Shown here piece by piece: positions 7,942-15,032 of a stretch of DNA of 64,000 nucleotides. A program made the translations under genes and the position numbers. The DNA is from a virus, in the IMG/VR virus record IMGVR_UViG_3300045242_000006, positions 1-64,000 of that record, one strand, 5' to 3'. The notes under the pieces were generated by a model. That model saw only the letters and a list, made by a program, of their open reading frames with translations. It searched no databases and was not told the origin of the DNA. The first letter of the stretch is position 1; the number at the start of each line of letters is the position of its first letter.

Positions 7942-9834
7942 TCAATACTTAGGCTCATAACCACCATCACGACTATCACCTTCTGCATCCTGACCTCTCT
8001 GGTACAACTCAGCGGCTTGCGGATTCCGGTCAAGGTAGTCCTCAAGATCGTGCACAGTGTGAGTTGCATTGTCATAGTAATATTTACCAGCATTAGGACT
8101 TGTGTTGCCTGTCCACCGGCACTTAGTCATCTTCATACTGGTGATATTTCTTGTGATTTCACACTCTGCTTCTTTGTTACGTGTGAACAACAAGTTGCAT
8201 GCAGCAGACTTGAAGATAGCGGAAGAACCTTGGAAGTCTTCTTCAAACAGATCAGCACCAGCCGAGTTGGCCTTAGCACCACCAGAACTTTTACGAACGT
8301 GGTTGATCAGAATGAAAGATACATCGTGGCTCTTCACCATACCTTTGAGCCACTTCATGAAGACAGCTTGCTCTTCATTGCTCATGCCATCCATGATGTC
8401 TTGGAGAGGGTCAATGATGATCACTTTGCACTCACATGCAACGATCAGGTTCATGATCTTCTCTTTGATGTCATCCAGAGAGCCGTCACGCTCTTCAATC
8501 AAGTGCCAGCGGTGTGAACCATCCTCTTTGAAGAACAACTCATTTGCAGCGTCCTCAGCCTCTTGAGAGTTGAAGAATGCAATCTTCTCAGAGTCAGTCA
8601 TCAGGTCAATCTTCTTGCCCATATGACGCGACAACATCTTATTACCGTACTGTGCACAGTCACTTTCAAGCGAAAGAACCCCCGGCTTGTGTGGACTATT
8701 GAAAATCCAGTGATAGACACATTCGTCTACGTGTGTGGATTTACCAGTGCCAGATGCAGAGCCAAGGTTGACAATCACTTTCAGTGGAATACCACCGCCC
8801 ATCATCGCTTCAACACGGTGCATATAACGTGGCAATGGAATCTTAGGGATTACCGCTGCCTTCTTCATCAGACTCATCAGGCTACCAGAGCCTACGATAC
8901 CAGATGGAGTGTAAGGCATTGCCTTGTAGAAGTCTTGTACAAATTGGAAGCCTTTATCAGCCTTCAGGTATTCGTTCGGGTCTTTAAGAGCCATCTCCAT
9001 GATGTAGGCTTTACCCTTTGGCAGAGCTTTACAAACCTTCTCTGCTGCCTCACGTCCTGCTGCATCGTTATCCATACAGACGATGATACGTTCGAAACGG
9101 TTGAACCATTCATACTGACCTACAATCTGCTTCTCACAGCCTGTCTCACCGATGGTTGGAGACACAACAGGGATTGGATCATAGGATGTTCCGTTCTTTG
9201 CGTTGTCACGGTTTGTCTTGTCAGCAAGCATTTGGAATGCGGACAGTTGGTCAACTTCACCACCAACAATCAGACAGTATTTACCACGTGCACGGATAAA
9301 CTTGAACTGACCAAACAATTGACATTCACGCCCAGTTTCTCCCAATGCTCCTTTGAAGTCTTTAGGGAGTTGCCGACGTTTATATCCAGTGAGGATAAAA
9401 CCATGGTCGTTCTCAGCTTCCATTGTACAAGGATAATATTGAACTGCCACTTCACCTGTCGCTGTATTGATTTCATGACGAACACCAAATGCAGCAGTTG
9501 TGTCTTTACGGATACCACGCAACCCTTTTGAGTCAGTGGTTGTCACTTCTTTCATCTTTGCATGGATTTCGTCGTTAAACTCTGCTCCCACGATATTGTA
9601 CTCCTGCTCTTCTACCACACCATTTTCTTCCAGCCATTCCTCAGACGGAATAGTGAAACCACCGCAACCACCAAAACAATGGGCGCCTTTATGGCGCCCT
9701 ACATCATCACAACCATACACCATCAGGTTGTCACCAGTACGGTCATGTCCTTTCTCAACGCATTTAGGGCAAGCTACTTTTCCATACGTGTAAAGGTCAA
9801 TGCCGTACTTCTCTGCTAATTCTAAACTTGTCAA
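7942..9834 (-). CDS. DNA primase-helicase (T7 gp4-like)
   Basis: A 630-residue fusion of primase and hexameric helicase. Residues 18-60 hold a zinc-binding domain (CPKC and CFGGCG), followed by a TOPRIM primase core (CLIVGGEVDQL near 187, VCMDNDAAGREA near 255), then a RecA/DnaB-type helicase with Walker A SASGTGKSTH near 365 and Walker B VIIIDPLQDI near 480. It starts at a TTG (9834) with GGAGGG 6 bases before it; the TTG overlaps the TGA of the small gene upstream. It unwinds DNA and makes primers for the family A polymerase. Confidence 0.93.
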   Translation of the reverse strand: MTSLELAEKYGIDLYTYGKVACPKCVEKGHDRTGDNLMVYGCDDVGRHKGAHCFGGCGGFTIPSEEWLEENGVVEEQEYNIVGAEFNDEIHAKMKEVTTTDSKGLRGIRKDTTAAFGVRHEINTATGEVAVQYYPCTMEAENDHGFILTGYKRRQLPKDFKGALGETGRECQLFGQFKFIRARGKYCLIVGGEVDQLSAFQMLADKTNRDNAKNGTSYDPIPVVSPTIGETGCEKQIVGQYEWFNRFERIIVCMDNDAAGREAAEKVCKALPKGKAYIMEMALKDPNEYLKADKGFQFVQDFYKAMPYTPSGIVGSGSLMSLMKKAAVIPKIPLPRYMHRVEAMMGGGIPLKVIVNLGSASGTGKSTHVDECVYHWIFNSPHKPGVLSLESDCAQYGNKMLSRHMGKKIDLMTDSEKIAFFNSQEAEDAANELFFKEDGSHRWHLIEERDGSLDDIKEKIMNLIVACECKVIIIDPLQDIMDGMSNEEQAVFMKWLKGMVKSHDVSFILINHVRKSSGGAKANSAGADLFEEDFQGSSAIFKSAACNLLFTRNKEAECEITRNITSMKMTKCRWTGNTSPNAGKYYYDNATHTVHDLEDYLDRNPQAAELYQRGQDAEGDSRDGGYEPKY

Positions 9835-10004
9835 GCAGTTCCCTCCAGAATTGTAACTTTAACAGATAGTGAGCAAGACTCTTTATAGTCTTCATACAAT
9901 CTGTACTTTGCATCAACTGCATCAGTGTGTTTGTCGAATACAAGAGTTTGGCAACAAATCGACTCATTATGGTACTTAACAGTTACGAATAGTGTTGTGC
10001 TCAT
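9831..10004 (-). CDS. Unknown small protein (57 aa)
   Basis: ATG at 10004 after CGGAGG. The product (MSTTLFVTVKYHNESICCQT and on) ends LEGTA, and its stop overlaps the TTG start of the primase-helicase, so the two are coupled. No motif recognised. Confidence 0.7.
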   Translation of the reverse strand: MSTTLFVTVKYHNESICCQTLVFDKHTDAVDAKYRLYEDYKESCSLSVKVTILEGTA

Positions 10005-10333
10005 GCTGCTCTGGCCTCCGTATAAGTTTGTTCCCAGATCGAAGTGCTACCCGGTGTACCACCGCCCGGTGGGGTTCCATCAGGACTTCCTGACGGTCCT
10101 GTAGGAGGCTTTGGTTTGTCATCAGGCTTAGCACGTGCCCTAGCTCCATGTAAGACGCCGGGAATCACAGCCTCAAGGTCCAGCGTCACGGGCGTTGACA
10201 GGCTAAACCCATCAGGAGTTTCACGCACTGCAAACTGGGTTAGCTGAGTCAGAACTACGAAGTCCCAGACAGCCTGCAAACTTTTAAAAGGGATAATGAT
10301 TGTGTTGCCATTCATCACTGCGATACTGCTCAT
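10001..10333 (-). CDS. Unknown protein with Pro/Gly-rich tail (110 aa)
   Basis: ATG at 10333 with GGAGG 9 bases upstream. The N-terminal 65 residues are a compact unknown domain. Residues 70-100 are a low-complexity tail of Pro, Gly and Lys (KPPTGPSGSPDGTPPGGG), probably a flexible linker. Overlaps the next gene by four bases. Confidence 0.7.
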   Translation of the reverse strand: MSSIAVMNGNTIIIPFKSLQAVWDFVVLTQLTQFAVRETPDGFSLSTPVTLDLEAVIPGVLHGARARAKPDDKPKPPTGPSGSPDGTPPGGGTPGSTSIWEQTYTEARAA

Positions 10334-10334
10334 A

Positions 10335-10517
10335 TCACACCACCTCCACTTCATCAAAAGCAAACCAGAGCACATCCTCATCATTCTCTATGTCTTCGCT
10401 TAAAATGACACCGACGCCAGCCAATGTGAACACCACAACTACAGTGGCGAGCATGTTATACATATCAGAACTACGATTTACAATCTTAACACGATCACCA
10501 ATCTCAAACTTATTCAT
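10335..10517 (-). CDS. Small KOW/SH3-like protein (60 aa)
   Basis: ATG at 10517 after AAAGGAG. The start MNKFEIGDRVKIVNRSSDMY resembles the beta-strand opening of small SH3/KOW domains (xGDRVxI). The rest is hydrophobic then acidic. The fold is an inference; function unknown. Confidence 0.65.
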   Translation of the reverse strand: MNKFEIGDRVKIVNRSSDMYNMLATVVVVFTLAGVGVILSEDIENDEDVLWFAFDEVEVV

Positions 10518-10633
10518 TCTACTCTCCTTTTGTGTTTGTCTTTACGACGGTATTTGGTGCGATCCCGTTCAATCTTAGGGATATTAACACGTCTATTTGG
10601 TCCTGCCAAGGGGTTTCTTATGTTAGAAGCCAT
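10514..10633 (-). CDS. Very basic small protein (39 aa)
   Basis: ATG at 10633 lies inside the end of the upstream gene and the stop overlaps the next ATG. The product begins MASNIRNPLAGPNRRVNIPK and ends in a run of Arg and Lys (KYRRKDKHKRRVE). Probably binds nucleic acid or is a remnant of a larger protein. It shares RKDKH with another 41-residue protein at 44973-45098. Confidence 0.6.
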   Translation of the reverse strand: MASNIRNPLAGPNRRVNIPKIERDRTKYRRKDKHKRRVE

Positions 10634-10838
10634 CAGTGCCCAAGTCTCGTATCCAAGTGTGAGTAGCGGAGTCTACTATGTATTTCTCTGCGTGTGTAGC
10701 ATTCTCGATGTGGACCAAATAAACAGGACCATGAGTACCAGTAGCTGATTGTACACGTACTGAATACGAGCTGTCACGTGCAAGAACACGCTTTTCAAGC
10801 TCATCACACATGTTTAGGATTTGACCTTCAGTAATCAT
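10623..10838 (-). CDS. Unknown small protein (71 aa)
   Basis: ATG at 10838 with AGGAGAG 5 bases upstream; first gene after the promoter at 10865-10892. Sequence MITEGQILNMCDELEKRVLA then beta-like strands ending WIRDLGTDGF. No family recognised. Confidence 0.7.
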   Translation of the reverse strand: MITEGQILNMCDELEKRVLARDSSYSVRVQSATGTHGPVYLVHIENATHAEKYIVDSATHTWIRDLGTDGF

Positions 10839-10864
10839 TCTTCTCTCCTGTTGGTAATCCGAGC

Positions 10865-10892
10865 ATTCTACACCACTCTAAGCCTTTGTCAA
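10865..10892 (-). promoter_or_regulatory. Sigma-70-like promoter
   Basis: TTGACA (10892-10887), 16 bases, TAGAAT (10870-10865). It lies just past the terminator at 10923-10951 and starts the operon leading to the primase-helicase. Confidence 0.8.
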
Positions 10893-10922
10893 CCCTCAGA
10901 TGTTCGATAAATCTCAGATGTG

Positions 10923-10951
10923 AAAAAGCCCCACACGTGAGTGCAGGGCTT
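10923..10951 (-). terminator. Rho-independent terminator
   Basis: On the minus strand AAGCCC pairs with GGGCTT around a GCAC/GTGT inner stem, followed by a T-run (AAAAA at 10923-10927 on the plus strand). Ends the transcript from the promoter at 11947. Confidence 0.8.
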
Positions 10952-11296
10952 AACTTGGTTTCATGCTTACGACAGCTCAGTGCATTGCCCGCGTCCGTCA
11001 CGTAGATACGTCTCAACGTTTATCTAAGATTTGGAGAAGCTTTTACCTTTACTACCTGAAACTTTAAAAGGTTGAGTATGCCATTCGGCTGACCTTTTAG
11101 CTTTGCAGCTTTCCTATTTGAACTTTGATCGTAGTCAATGCGTTGTGGGGTACTGCGACCCCAATCATATGCAAATGATTTAAGATTTTGGTTTAAAAGA
11201 CCATTCTTTAAATAGGCTGCCCGGATATACCCCCGAGCATTGGGTTACGTGAATTTAGGCAATTCGTCGCAGCATGGGTAACTCGTTAAAACTCGC
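10952..11296 (-). other. Non-coding or start-less region between a gene and its terminator
   Basis: About 345 bases with no conventional gene. Local inverted repeats: TAAAAGGT/ACCTTTTA (11064-11099), GGGGT/ACCCC (about 11147-11162) and AATCAT/ATGATT (11163-11180). One minus-strand frame (11244-11020) is open for 74 codons but has no ATG, GTG or TTG start and no ribosome site; its text (GYIRAAYLKNGLLNQ) looks protein-like, so it may be a decayed gene. It is transcribed with the 205-residue gene upstream. Confidence 0.4.
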
Positions 11297-11914
11297 TTAC
11301 GCTTCGATCAGAGTCTTAGCGTTTGCCTCACTCAGAACGAAGTCTACTTCGAAGAGGAAGCCATTGATATCAGACTCCATCTTGGAAATCACAGCCTCGA
11401 CACCGTTAGGGTCTAGAGGGCTTGTAATGTTGGAAGCTGTGTACGGCTTGCTGATAGCATCAAGCTCTTCTTCAGTAGCTTTACGCTCTTTACCAACAGC
11501 AGTTTGAATCATGGTGTCGATACGTTGTTGCATTTGAACGTTGTTACGTTCTACAACAGTTCTCACTTGACCCAGTTGTTGTTGCAGGACAGACATTAGA
11601 GCACGCTCTTTGTCAATGCTACCCTTACGTTCAATGGCCTCAGCTACGCTCATATCAACACCGTTGATCGTCACTGTGGTAACAGCGTTTGAACGGATGA
11701 TAGCGGCCTTGACAGCTTGACGACGCTTGATCAGGTCTTGAACCGATTGTAGGTTAGACGTCAACAGGTTGGTTGCTGTCTGAAGGTCTTGGCCATTAGT
11801 GGTCTTGCCACCAACAGTTACTGTAGCGAATACAGTGTTACGAGTCGCTTTTTCAATACGATCGTTCAGCGATTTGATTTCAGCCAAAGCGCGTGTAATA
11901 GAAATCTGAGTCAT
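11297..11914 (-). CDS. Unknown helical protein (205 aa)
   Basis: ATG at 11914 after AAGGAG. Predicted mostly helical: an N-terminal coiled coil (RALAEIKSLNDRIEKAT), a Gln/Val-rich central helix near residues 105-135 and an acidic C-terminal region ending EANAKTLIEA. The architecture resembles phage and prophage coiled-coil proteins of unknown role. It is alone between its own promoter (11947-11974) and a terminator, so it is expressed as a single-gene unit. Confidence 0.75.
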   Translation of the reverse strand: MTQISITRALAEIKSLNDRIEKATRNTVFATVTVGGKTTNGQDLQTATNLLTSNLQSVQDLIKRRQAVKAAIIRSNAVTTVTINGVDMSVAEAIERKGSIDKERALMSVLQQQLGQVRTVVERNNVQMQQRIDTMIQTAVGKERKATEEELDAISKPYTASNITSPLDPNGVEAVISKMESDINGFLFEVDFVLSEANAKTLIEA

Positions 11915-11946
11915 CTTAATCTTCTCCTTTGATGTTTAATATGGTC

Positions 11947-11974
11947 ATTGTAGCAGGCTTTCGCCTGCTGTCAA
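11947..11974 (-). promoter_or_regulatory. Promoter whose spacer is a perfect palindrome
   Basis: TTGACA (11974-11969) and TACAAT (11952-11947) are separated by exactly 16 bases, GCAGGC-GAAA-GCCTGC. The whole spacer is one hairpin. Confidence 0.8.
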
Positions 11975-11979
11975 GCTCT

Positions 11980-12312
11980 TTATTCAGGCTTGTCGATCAA
12001 TTTGTACATGGTGTTACGTGTCTCGATGTACGTTTCGCCGTCAATCTCAACGATCTGCTTCACTGTGGAAGTGCGAACCTTGTCGCCATCACAGAAGATG
12101 CCACGAGAATCATTGAAGATGAAACCGTGAGCCACGGTGCTGCCGGGGAACATCTCATGGTCTAAACGCTGGAACACCATCTCAGCGACAAACTTGTCTT
12201 CTGGTTTTGCATCCAGTGGAAGGACACGCCAGCTACTATCACCAAAGAATTCACTTGTGAGATTCTTGTCACCACACATAATAAGTTCTTGCAAGTCTAC
12301 TGCACCGAACAT
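11980..12312 (-). CDS. Unknown protein (110 aa)
   Basis: ATG at 12312 with AAGGAG 7 bases upstream; the longer frame overlaps the HAD gene and is not supported. Starts MFGAVDLQELIMCGDKNLTS. A beta-rich C-terminal part (VEIDGETYIETRNTMYKLI). No family recognised. Confidence 0.7.
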   Translation of the reverse strand: MFGAVDLQELIMCGDKNLTSEFFGDSSWRVLPLDAKPEDKFVAEMVFQRLDHEMFPGSTVAHGFIFNDSRGIFCDGDKVRTSTVKQIVEIDGETYIETRNTMYKLIDKPE

Positions 12313-12322
12313 TGTATTCTCC

Positions 12323-12682
12323 TTAGTTTGCATTATTGAGGATTGCGAATGGATTGTCGTCAACCCAGATATCAACCCGAATATTTTGCTTCGCCATGTA
12401 CACTTGCTTAGCTTGGCCAGAAGTGTAGAACACTCCAAACCCCTTGTCAACAAGAAATTTCAAATCTTCTGGATGTGTCGTTGGTGTTCTCCACGTCACA
12501 ACAATGCAGTGATAGCCTTGACGTTCCAACAGGAGCATCACCTGAAGCCACGCACTCTCATTATCACTAATCGTTTCATCGTAATCAAAGGCTACAACCT
12601 TTGGTTCAGCCATCATAAAGTCAGTACGTGCCCAAGGATCAATCTTCCTGACAGAAGGGCTGATTTCAAGAGTGTGCTCCAT
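12323..12682 (-). CDS. HAD-superfamily phosphatase
   Basis: A 119-residue minimal HAD fold. Motif I VVAFDYDETISD near residue 30 supplies the nucleophile and acid Asp pair, motif II is VVTWRTP near 61 and motif IV is DIWVDDNPFAI near 105. Small capless HADs of this kind dephosphorylate nucleotides, polynucleotide ends or sugars; the substrate cannot be told from sequence. Because the phage also has RNA ligases and a kinase, end-healing is possible but unproven. Start ATG overlaps the stop of the upstream gene. Confidence 0.8.
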   Translation of the reverse strand: MEHTLEISPSVRKIDPWARTDFMMAEPKVVAFDYDETISDNESAWLQVMLLLERQGYHCIVVTWRTPTTHPEDLKFLVDKGFGVFYTSGQAKQVYMAKQNIRVDIWVDDNPFAILNNAN

Positions 12683-12876
12683 TACTGAAACCTCAACATT
12701 GCATTTTCAAGTTCTCTGATTAGTCCTTCGCAACTTACTTTCTGGAGGATTCGGGTTGCATAATCCAAGTTGGATTCATGTGTTGATTGCGTCAAATTCA
12801 AATTCAAGTCTTGAAGAACGGTGACACGTTCACTCACGCGGAGCCTGTGGAATGCAACTGCTAATTCACGATTCAT
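12682..12876 (-). CDS. Unknown small protein (64 aa)
   Basis: ATG at 12876 after GGGAGGG. Helical, charged (MNRELAVAFHRLRVSERVTV). Overlaps both neighbours by a few bases, as expected in a compact operon. No family recognised. Confidence 0.65.
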   Translation of the reverse strand: MNRELAVAFHRLRVSERVTVLQDLNLNLTQSTHESNLDYATRILQKVSCEGLIRELENAMLRFQ

Positions 12877-13103
12877 TGTACTACCCTCCCTTCAAGGAAT
12901 TTACCAGTTACATTACCCATTCGGTATCTAATGTTGCCTACGATACAATTCACCTGATAGATCGTACCATCTTGAGTTGTTACATAGGAGACAACTCCAT
13001 TCTGCTTTAGACACGAATTAGTTGTAAATTCAATCTCATCCTGATCGAGTGCACAGCCAGAGATTAGTGTAGCTAAGACAACACTCAGAAGAATTCTTTT
13101 CAT
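12873..13103 (-). CDS. Small lipoprotein (76 aa)
   Basis: N-terminal signal MKRILLSVVLATLISGCALD has a lipobox (LISGC), so the protein should be lipidated at Cys17 and anchored in a membrane. Two further Cys could pair in the periplasm. Ribosome site GGAGGG before the ATG. Followed by and overlapping another secreted or membrane protein gene. Confidence 0.75.
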   Translation of the reverse strand: MKRILLSVVLATLISGCALDQDEIEFTTNSCLKQNGVVSYVTTQDGTIYQVNCIVGNIRYRMGNVTGKFLEGRVVQ

Positions 13104-13312
13104 TTGTACCCTCCATTCCGAAATTTAAGAACCAAGTGCATTTTCATACACTCGTATCTGACGGGAATACCCACGTCACTGTGCAACACAGTACCACTCC
13201 CACCCGCTTTAATGCAAGCTATCTTTTCTTCGTTGAAGTGTTGAGCCTGAACAAAGAATATGCTTCCAAACATAGCTACCGCAAACAGACACAATCCTAA
13301 AACAAATTTCAT
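13100..13312 (-). CDS. Secreted or membrane-anchored small protein (70 aa)
   Basis: Residues 1-23 (MKFVLGLCLFAVAMFGSIFF) are a signal peptide or anchor, followed by a small Cys-containing domain (IACIKAGGSG, YECMKMH). Start overlaps the stop of the upstream gene (ATGA). The cysteine pattern resembles that of the neighbouring lipoprotein. Function unknown. Confidence 0.7.
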   Translation of the reverse strand: MKFVLGLCLFAVAMFGSIFFVQAQHFNEEKIACIKAGGSGTVLHSDVGIPVRYECMKMHLVLKFRNGGYK

Positions 13313-13710
13313 ACATATACTCTAAAAGCAAATTTCACTTTGCGTTTTGGTTTGTGTGAGTGATCATACACCACTCCGTCAATTACTGCAAGAGCGTGAG
13401 CCCTCACAAATACCCAATAACGTCCTACAGGGTGATCCTTGCAGAATTTAGCAAGCGTTGGTTCATCTCCTTTTGCCCACTCCCTCTTTGCCATGCGAGT
13501 CTTTGGGCAGCGTGCAATAGCATCACGACATTTATCTGTGTCAGTACCTCTGCGGTTACGCCTCCCAAACATATTCTTGATATGGGTATGTGCAGCTTGG
13601 TAAGGAGCACCCCAAACCTCACAGAAGGACACTACAACACAATCCTTCGTCTCTTTCATCTTGTTACGCTCTTCTTTATACTTCGGCCAATTGTGTACGA
13701 ATGGCTCCAT
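13309..13710 (-). CDS. Possible cysteine-peptidase-fold protein (133 aa)
   Basis: A Cys in KDCVVVSFCEVWGAPY (near residue 24) and a His in RAHALAVIDGVVYDHS (near 105) are arranged as in C39/papain-like folds, where HALAVIDGVVYD is a typical strand-turn around the catalytic His. The middle is very basic. I infer a cysteine protease or transglutaminase-like fold without knowing the target. First gene after the promoter at 13743-13772; ribosome site GAGG. Confidence 0.55.
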   Translation of the reverse strand: MEPFVHNWPKYKEERNKMKETKDCVVVSFCEVWGAPYQAAHTHIKNMFGRRNRRGTDTDKCRDAIARCPKTRMAKREWAKGDEPTLAKFCKDHPVGRYWVFVRAHALAVIDGVVYDHSHKPKRKVKFAFRVYV

Positions 13711-13742
13711 GATTCAACCTCTATAGATCGTTTGAAGGTCGT

Positions 13743-13772
13743 ACCTTACACTAAAGTCCTTACCACTGTCAA
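13743..13772 (-). promoter_or_regulatory. Sigma-70-like promoter
   Basis: TTGACA (13772-13767) with TAAGGT at 18 bases or TGTAAG at 16. Drives the leftward small-gene operon beginning with the peptidase-like gene. Confidence 0.65.
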
Positions 13773-13789
13773 CCCTCAGATTCCGCATA

Positions 13790-14073
13790 TCCTAAATCAG
13801 TTTCGTATTGTCGAGATAAACCTATCCCAAGGCTCGCCATACGAATTTAATCGCCTAAGACGTGCCTTGGGGTCTATCTCATATGCTATCCTAAATTCAG
13901 ATCGCAAGCCGACGTCATGGGACGTTATAGATTGAGAGCCTTCCTTCTATACGAAGTCATCGCTGCACTGTTCTCTCATTCAACCTCAGCTACCCCAACA
14001 GCTTACTCTTCATAGGGCGTGTATCCGCAGGACGGTGAGTGAAGCCCTTCGGCTGACATGTCTCTCTGCGACG
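13790..14073 (-). ncRNA. Structured RNA, copy A (unknown family)
   Basis: No ORF. A leftward promoter at 14080-14107 predicts a transcript start near 14073, and conserved sequence (GAGAGACATGTC, 14066-14055) begins 7 bases later. Pairing on the RNA: AGATA/TATCT and an 8-bp GCC-rich stem at 13826-13833/13864-13871, enclosing ACGTCTTAGGC and GTATGGCG; ACGTC-CCAT-GACGT (13925-13912); AGCC-GAAG-GGCT (14054-14043). All have counterparts in copy B at 47710-48016 with changed stem sequence. No U-rich terminator at its 3' end. Confidence 0.7.
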
Positions 14074-14079
14074 TGTGCA

Positions 14080-14107
14080 TTGTTACACGACATCCCCTGC
14101 CTGTCAA
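14080..14107 (-). promoter_or_regulatory. Leftward promoter of structured RNA copy A
   Basis: TTGACA (14107-14102), 16 bases, TAACAA (14085-14080). Its -35 box is 3 bases (CCC) from the -35 box of the rightward promoter at 14111. Confidence 0.65.
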
Positions 14108-14110
14108 CCC

Positions 14111-14138
14111 TTGACAAAAACAATATCCGTGATAGACT
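14111..14138 (+). promoter_or_regulatory. Rightward promoter of the HNH gene operon
   Basis: TTGACA (14111-14116), 16 bases, TAGACT (14133-14138); 22 bases before the ATG at 14161. Confidence 0.75.
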
Positions 14139-14160
14139 GACTCTTTTTCATGGAGGTTGT

Positions 14161-14805
14161 ATGAGTTTAATAGAAATCAATGGAGTAAGCAAGACGAGGG
14201 TTGAGTGGTGTCAGGAGTACGGTATCGACACAAGCACGGTGTCACAAAGAATGAAACGTCTCGGCTTGACATTAGTAGAGGCAATCACTCACGTCAAGCC
14301 GAAAGCTGAGTCCACCTTAAAGAAAGAAGCGAGAAAGGCAAAGAAGTTGACGGATGAGCCTCTGGCACCAATTCCGGGTTTTAAGAATTATGCTGTCACC
14401 GAGGCAGGTATAGTTTGGAATGTGAAGCTCCGGCGTCCGCTGGTCAGCTCCTTGTCAGATACTACCCCTTATGCAAGAGTAAATCTTAAAGGGGAGGCGC
14501 TATATGTACATAGGCTGGCTTGTATGGCATGGCACGGAGAGCCTGAAGAGGATTTGAACGTGGTCGATCATATAGACATGGATTACCTCAACAACCACAA
14601 AGACAATTTGAGGTGGACAGATATGAAAGGTAACGCCGATAATAGGAAGGACACGGTTTGGACCTTGTATGGAGGAGAGAAAGTCAGACTTCAAGACCTC
14701 CTCATGAGTAAGGGTTTCATGCCGCGTACCACGGAATATCAAAGATATCGGTACAGAATCCACGTCATGGGTTTACCAGCAGATAAGGTTTTGGAGTGGA
14801 TTTAA
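14161..14805 (+). CDS. HNH homing endonuclease with NUMOD4-like module
   Basis: A 214-residue protein starting at the ATG at 14161 (GGAGG upstream). Residues 8-42 look like a helix-turn-helix (TRVEWCQEYGIDTSTVSQRM). Residues 74-100 (PIPGFKNYAVTEAGIVWN) match the NUMOD4 DNA-binding module, and 115-160 form the HNH core (VHRLACMAWHG, VVDHIDMDYLNN, NLRW). Such enzymes cut a specific site and spread by homing; no intron is visible around it, so it is free-standing. It sits at the beginning of the rightward operon, a typical insertion position. Confidence 0.85.
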   Translation: MSLIEINGVSKTRVEWCQEYGIDTSTVSQRMKRLGLTLVEAITHVKPKAESTLKKEARKAKKLTDEPLAPIPGFKNYAVTEAGIVWNVKLRRPLVSSLSDTTPYARVNLKGEALYVHRLACMAWHGEPEEDLNVVDHIDMDYLNNHKDNLRWTDMKGNADNRKDTVWTLYGGEKVRLQDLLMSKGFMPRTTEYQRYRYRIHVMGLPADKVLEWI

Positions 14806-14813
14806 AATACCTG

Positions 14814-14841
14814 TTGACAGGATTCTGAAACGCTATACACT
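14814..14841 (+). promoter_or_regulatory. Rightward promoter
   Basis: TTGACA (14814-14819), 16 bases, TACACT (14836-14841), followed by GGCCCACA, similar to the right half of the repeat in the two NAD-gene promoters. Confidence 0.65.
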
Positions 14842-14879
14842 GGCCCACATCGAAAACACACCACAACGGAGAAACAAAA

Positions 14880-15014
14880 ATGCAGGTCTATGTCGTAACT
14901 GTACAAGGCAGGTTTGTAGATGTATTCTCCAATATAAAAGATGCAGAAGCATTGAAGCATTCCCTCTACATGGGCGGAAATGATGGAATAGCCATCGTTC
15001 CAAAAACTATTTAA
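14880..15014 (+). CDS. Unknown small protein (44 aa)
   Basis: ATG at 14880 after CGGAG. Sequence MQVYVVTVQGRFVDVFSNIK, then DAEALKHSLYMGG and IAIVPKTI. It looks like a small beta-alpha-beta unit. Between promoter and next gene, so well placed to be expressed. No family known to me. Confidence 0.65.
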   Translation: MQVYVVTVQGRFVDVFSNIKDAEALKHSLYMGGNDGIAIVPKTI

Positions 15015-15032
15015 ACAACGGAGGAAACAAAA

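Noticed and set aside
10828-11016. 62-codon minus-strand frame
   Set aside because: It runs through the terminator at 10923 and the promoter at 10865 and has no ribosome site.
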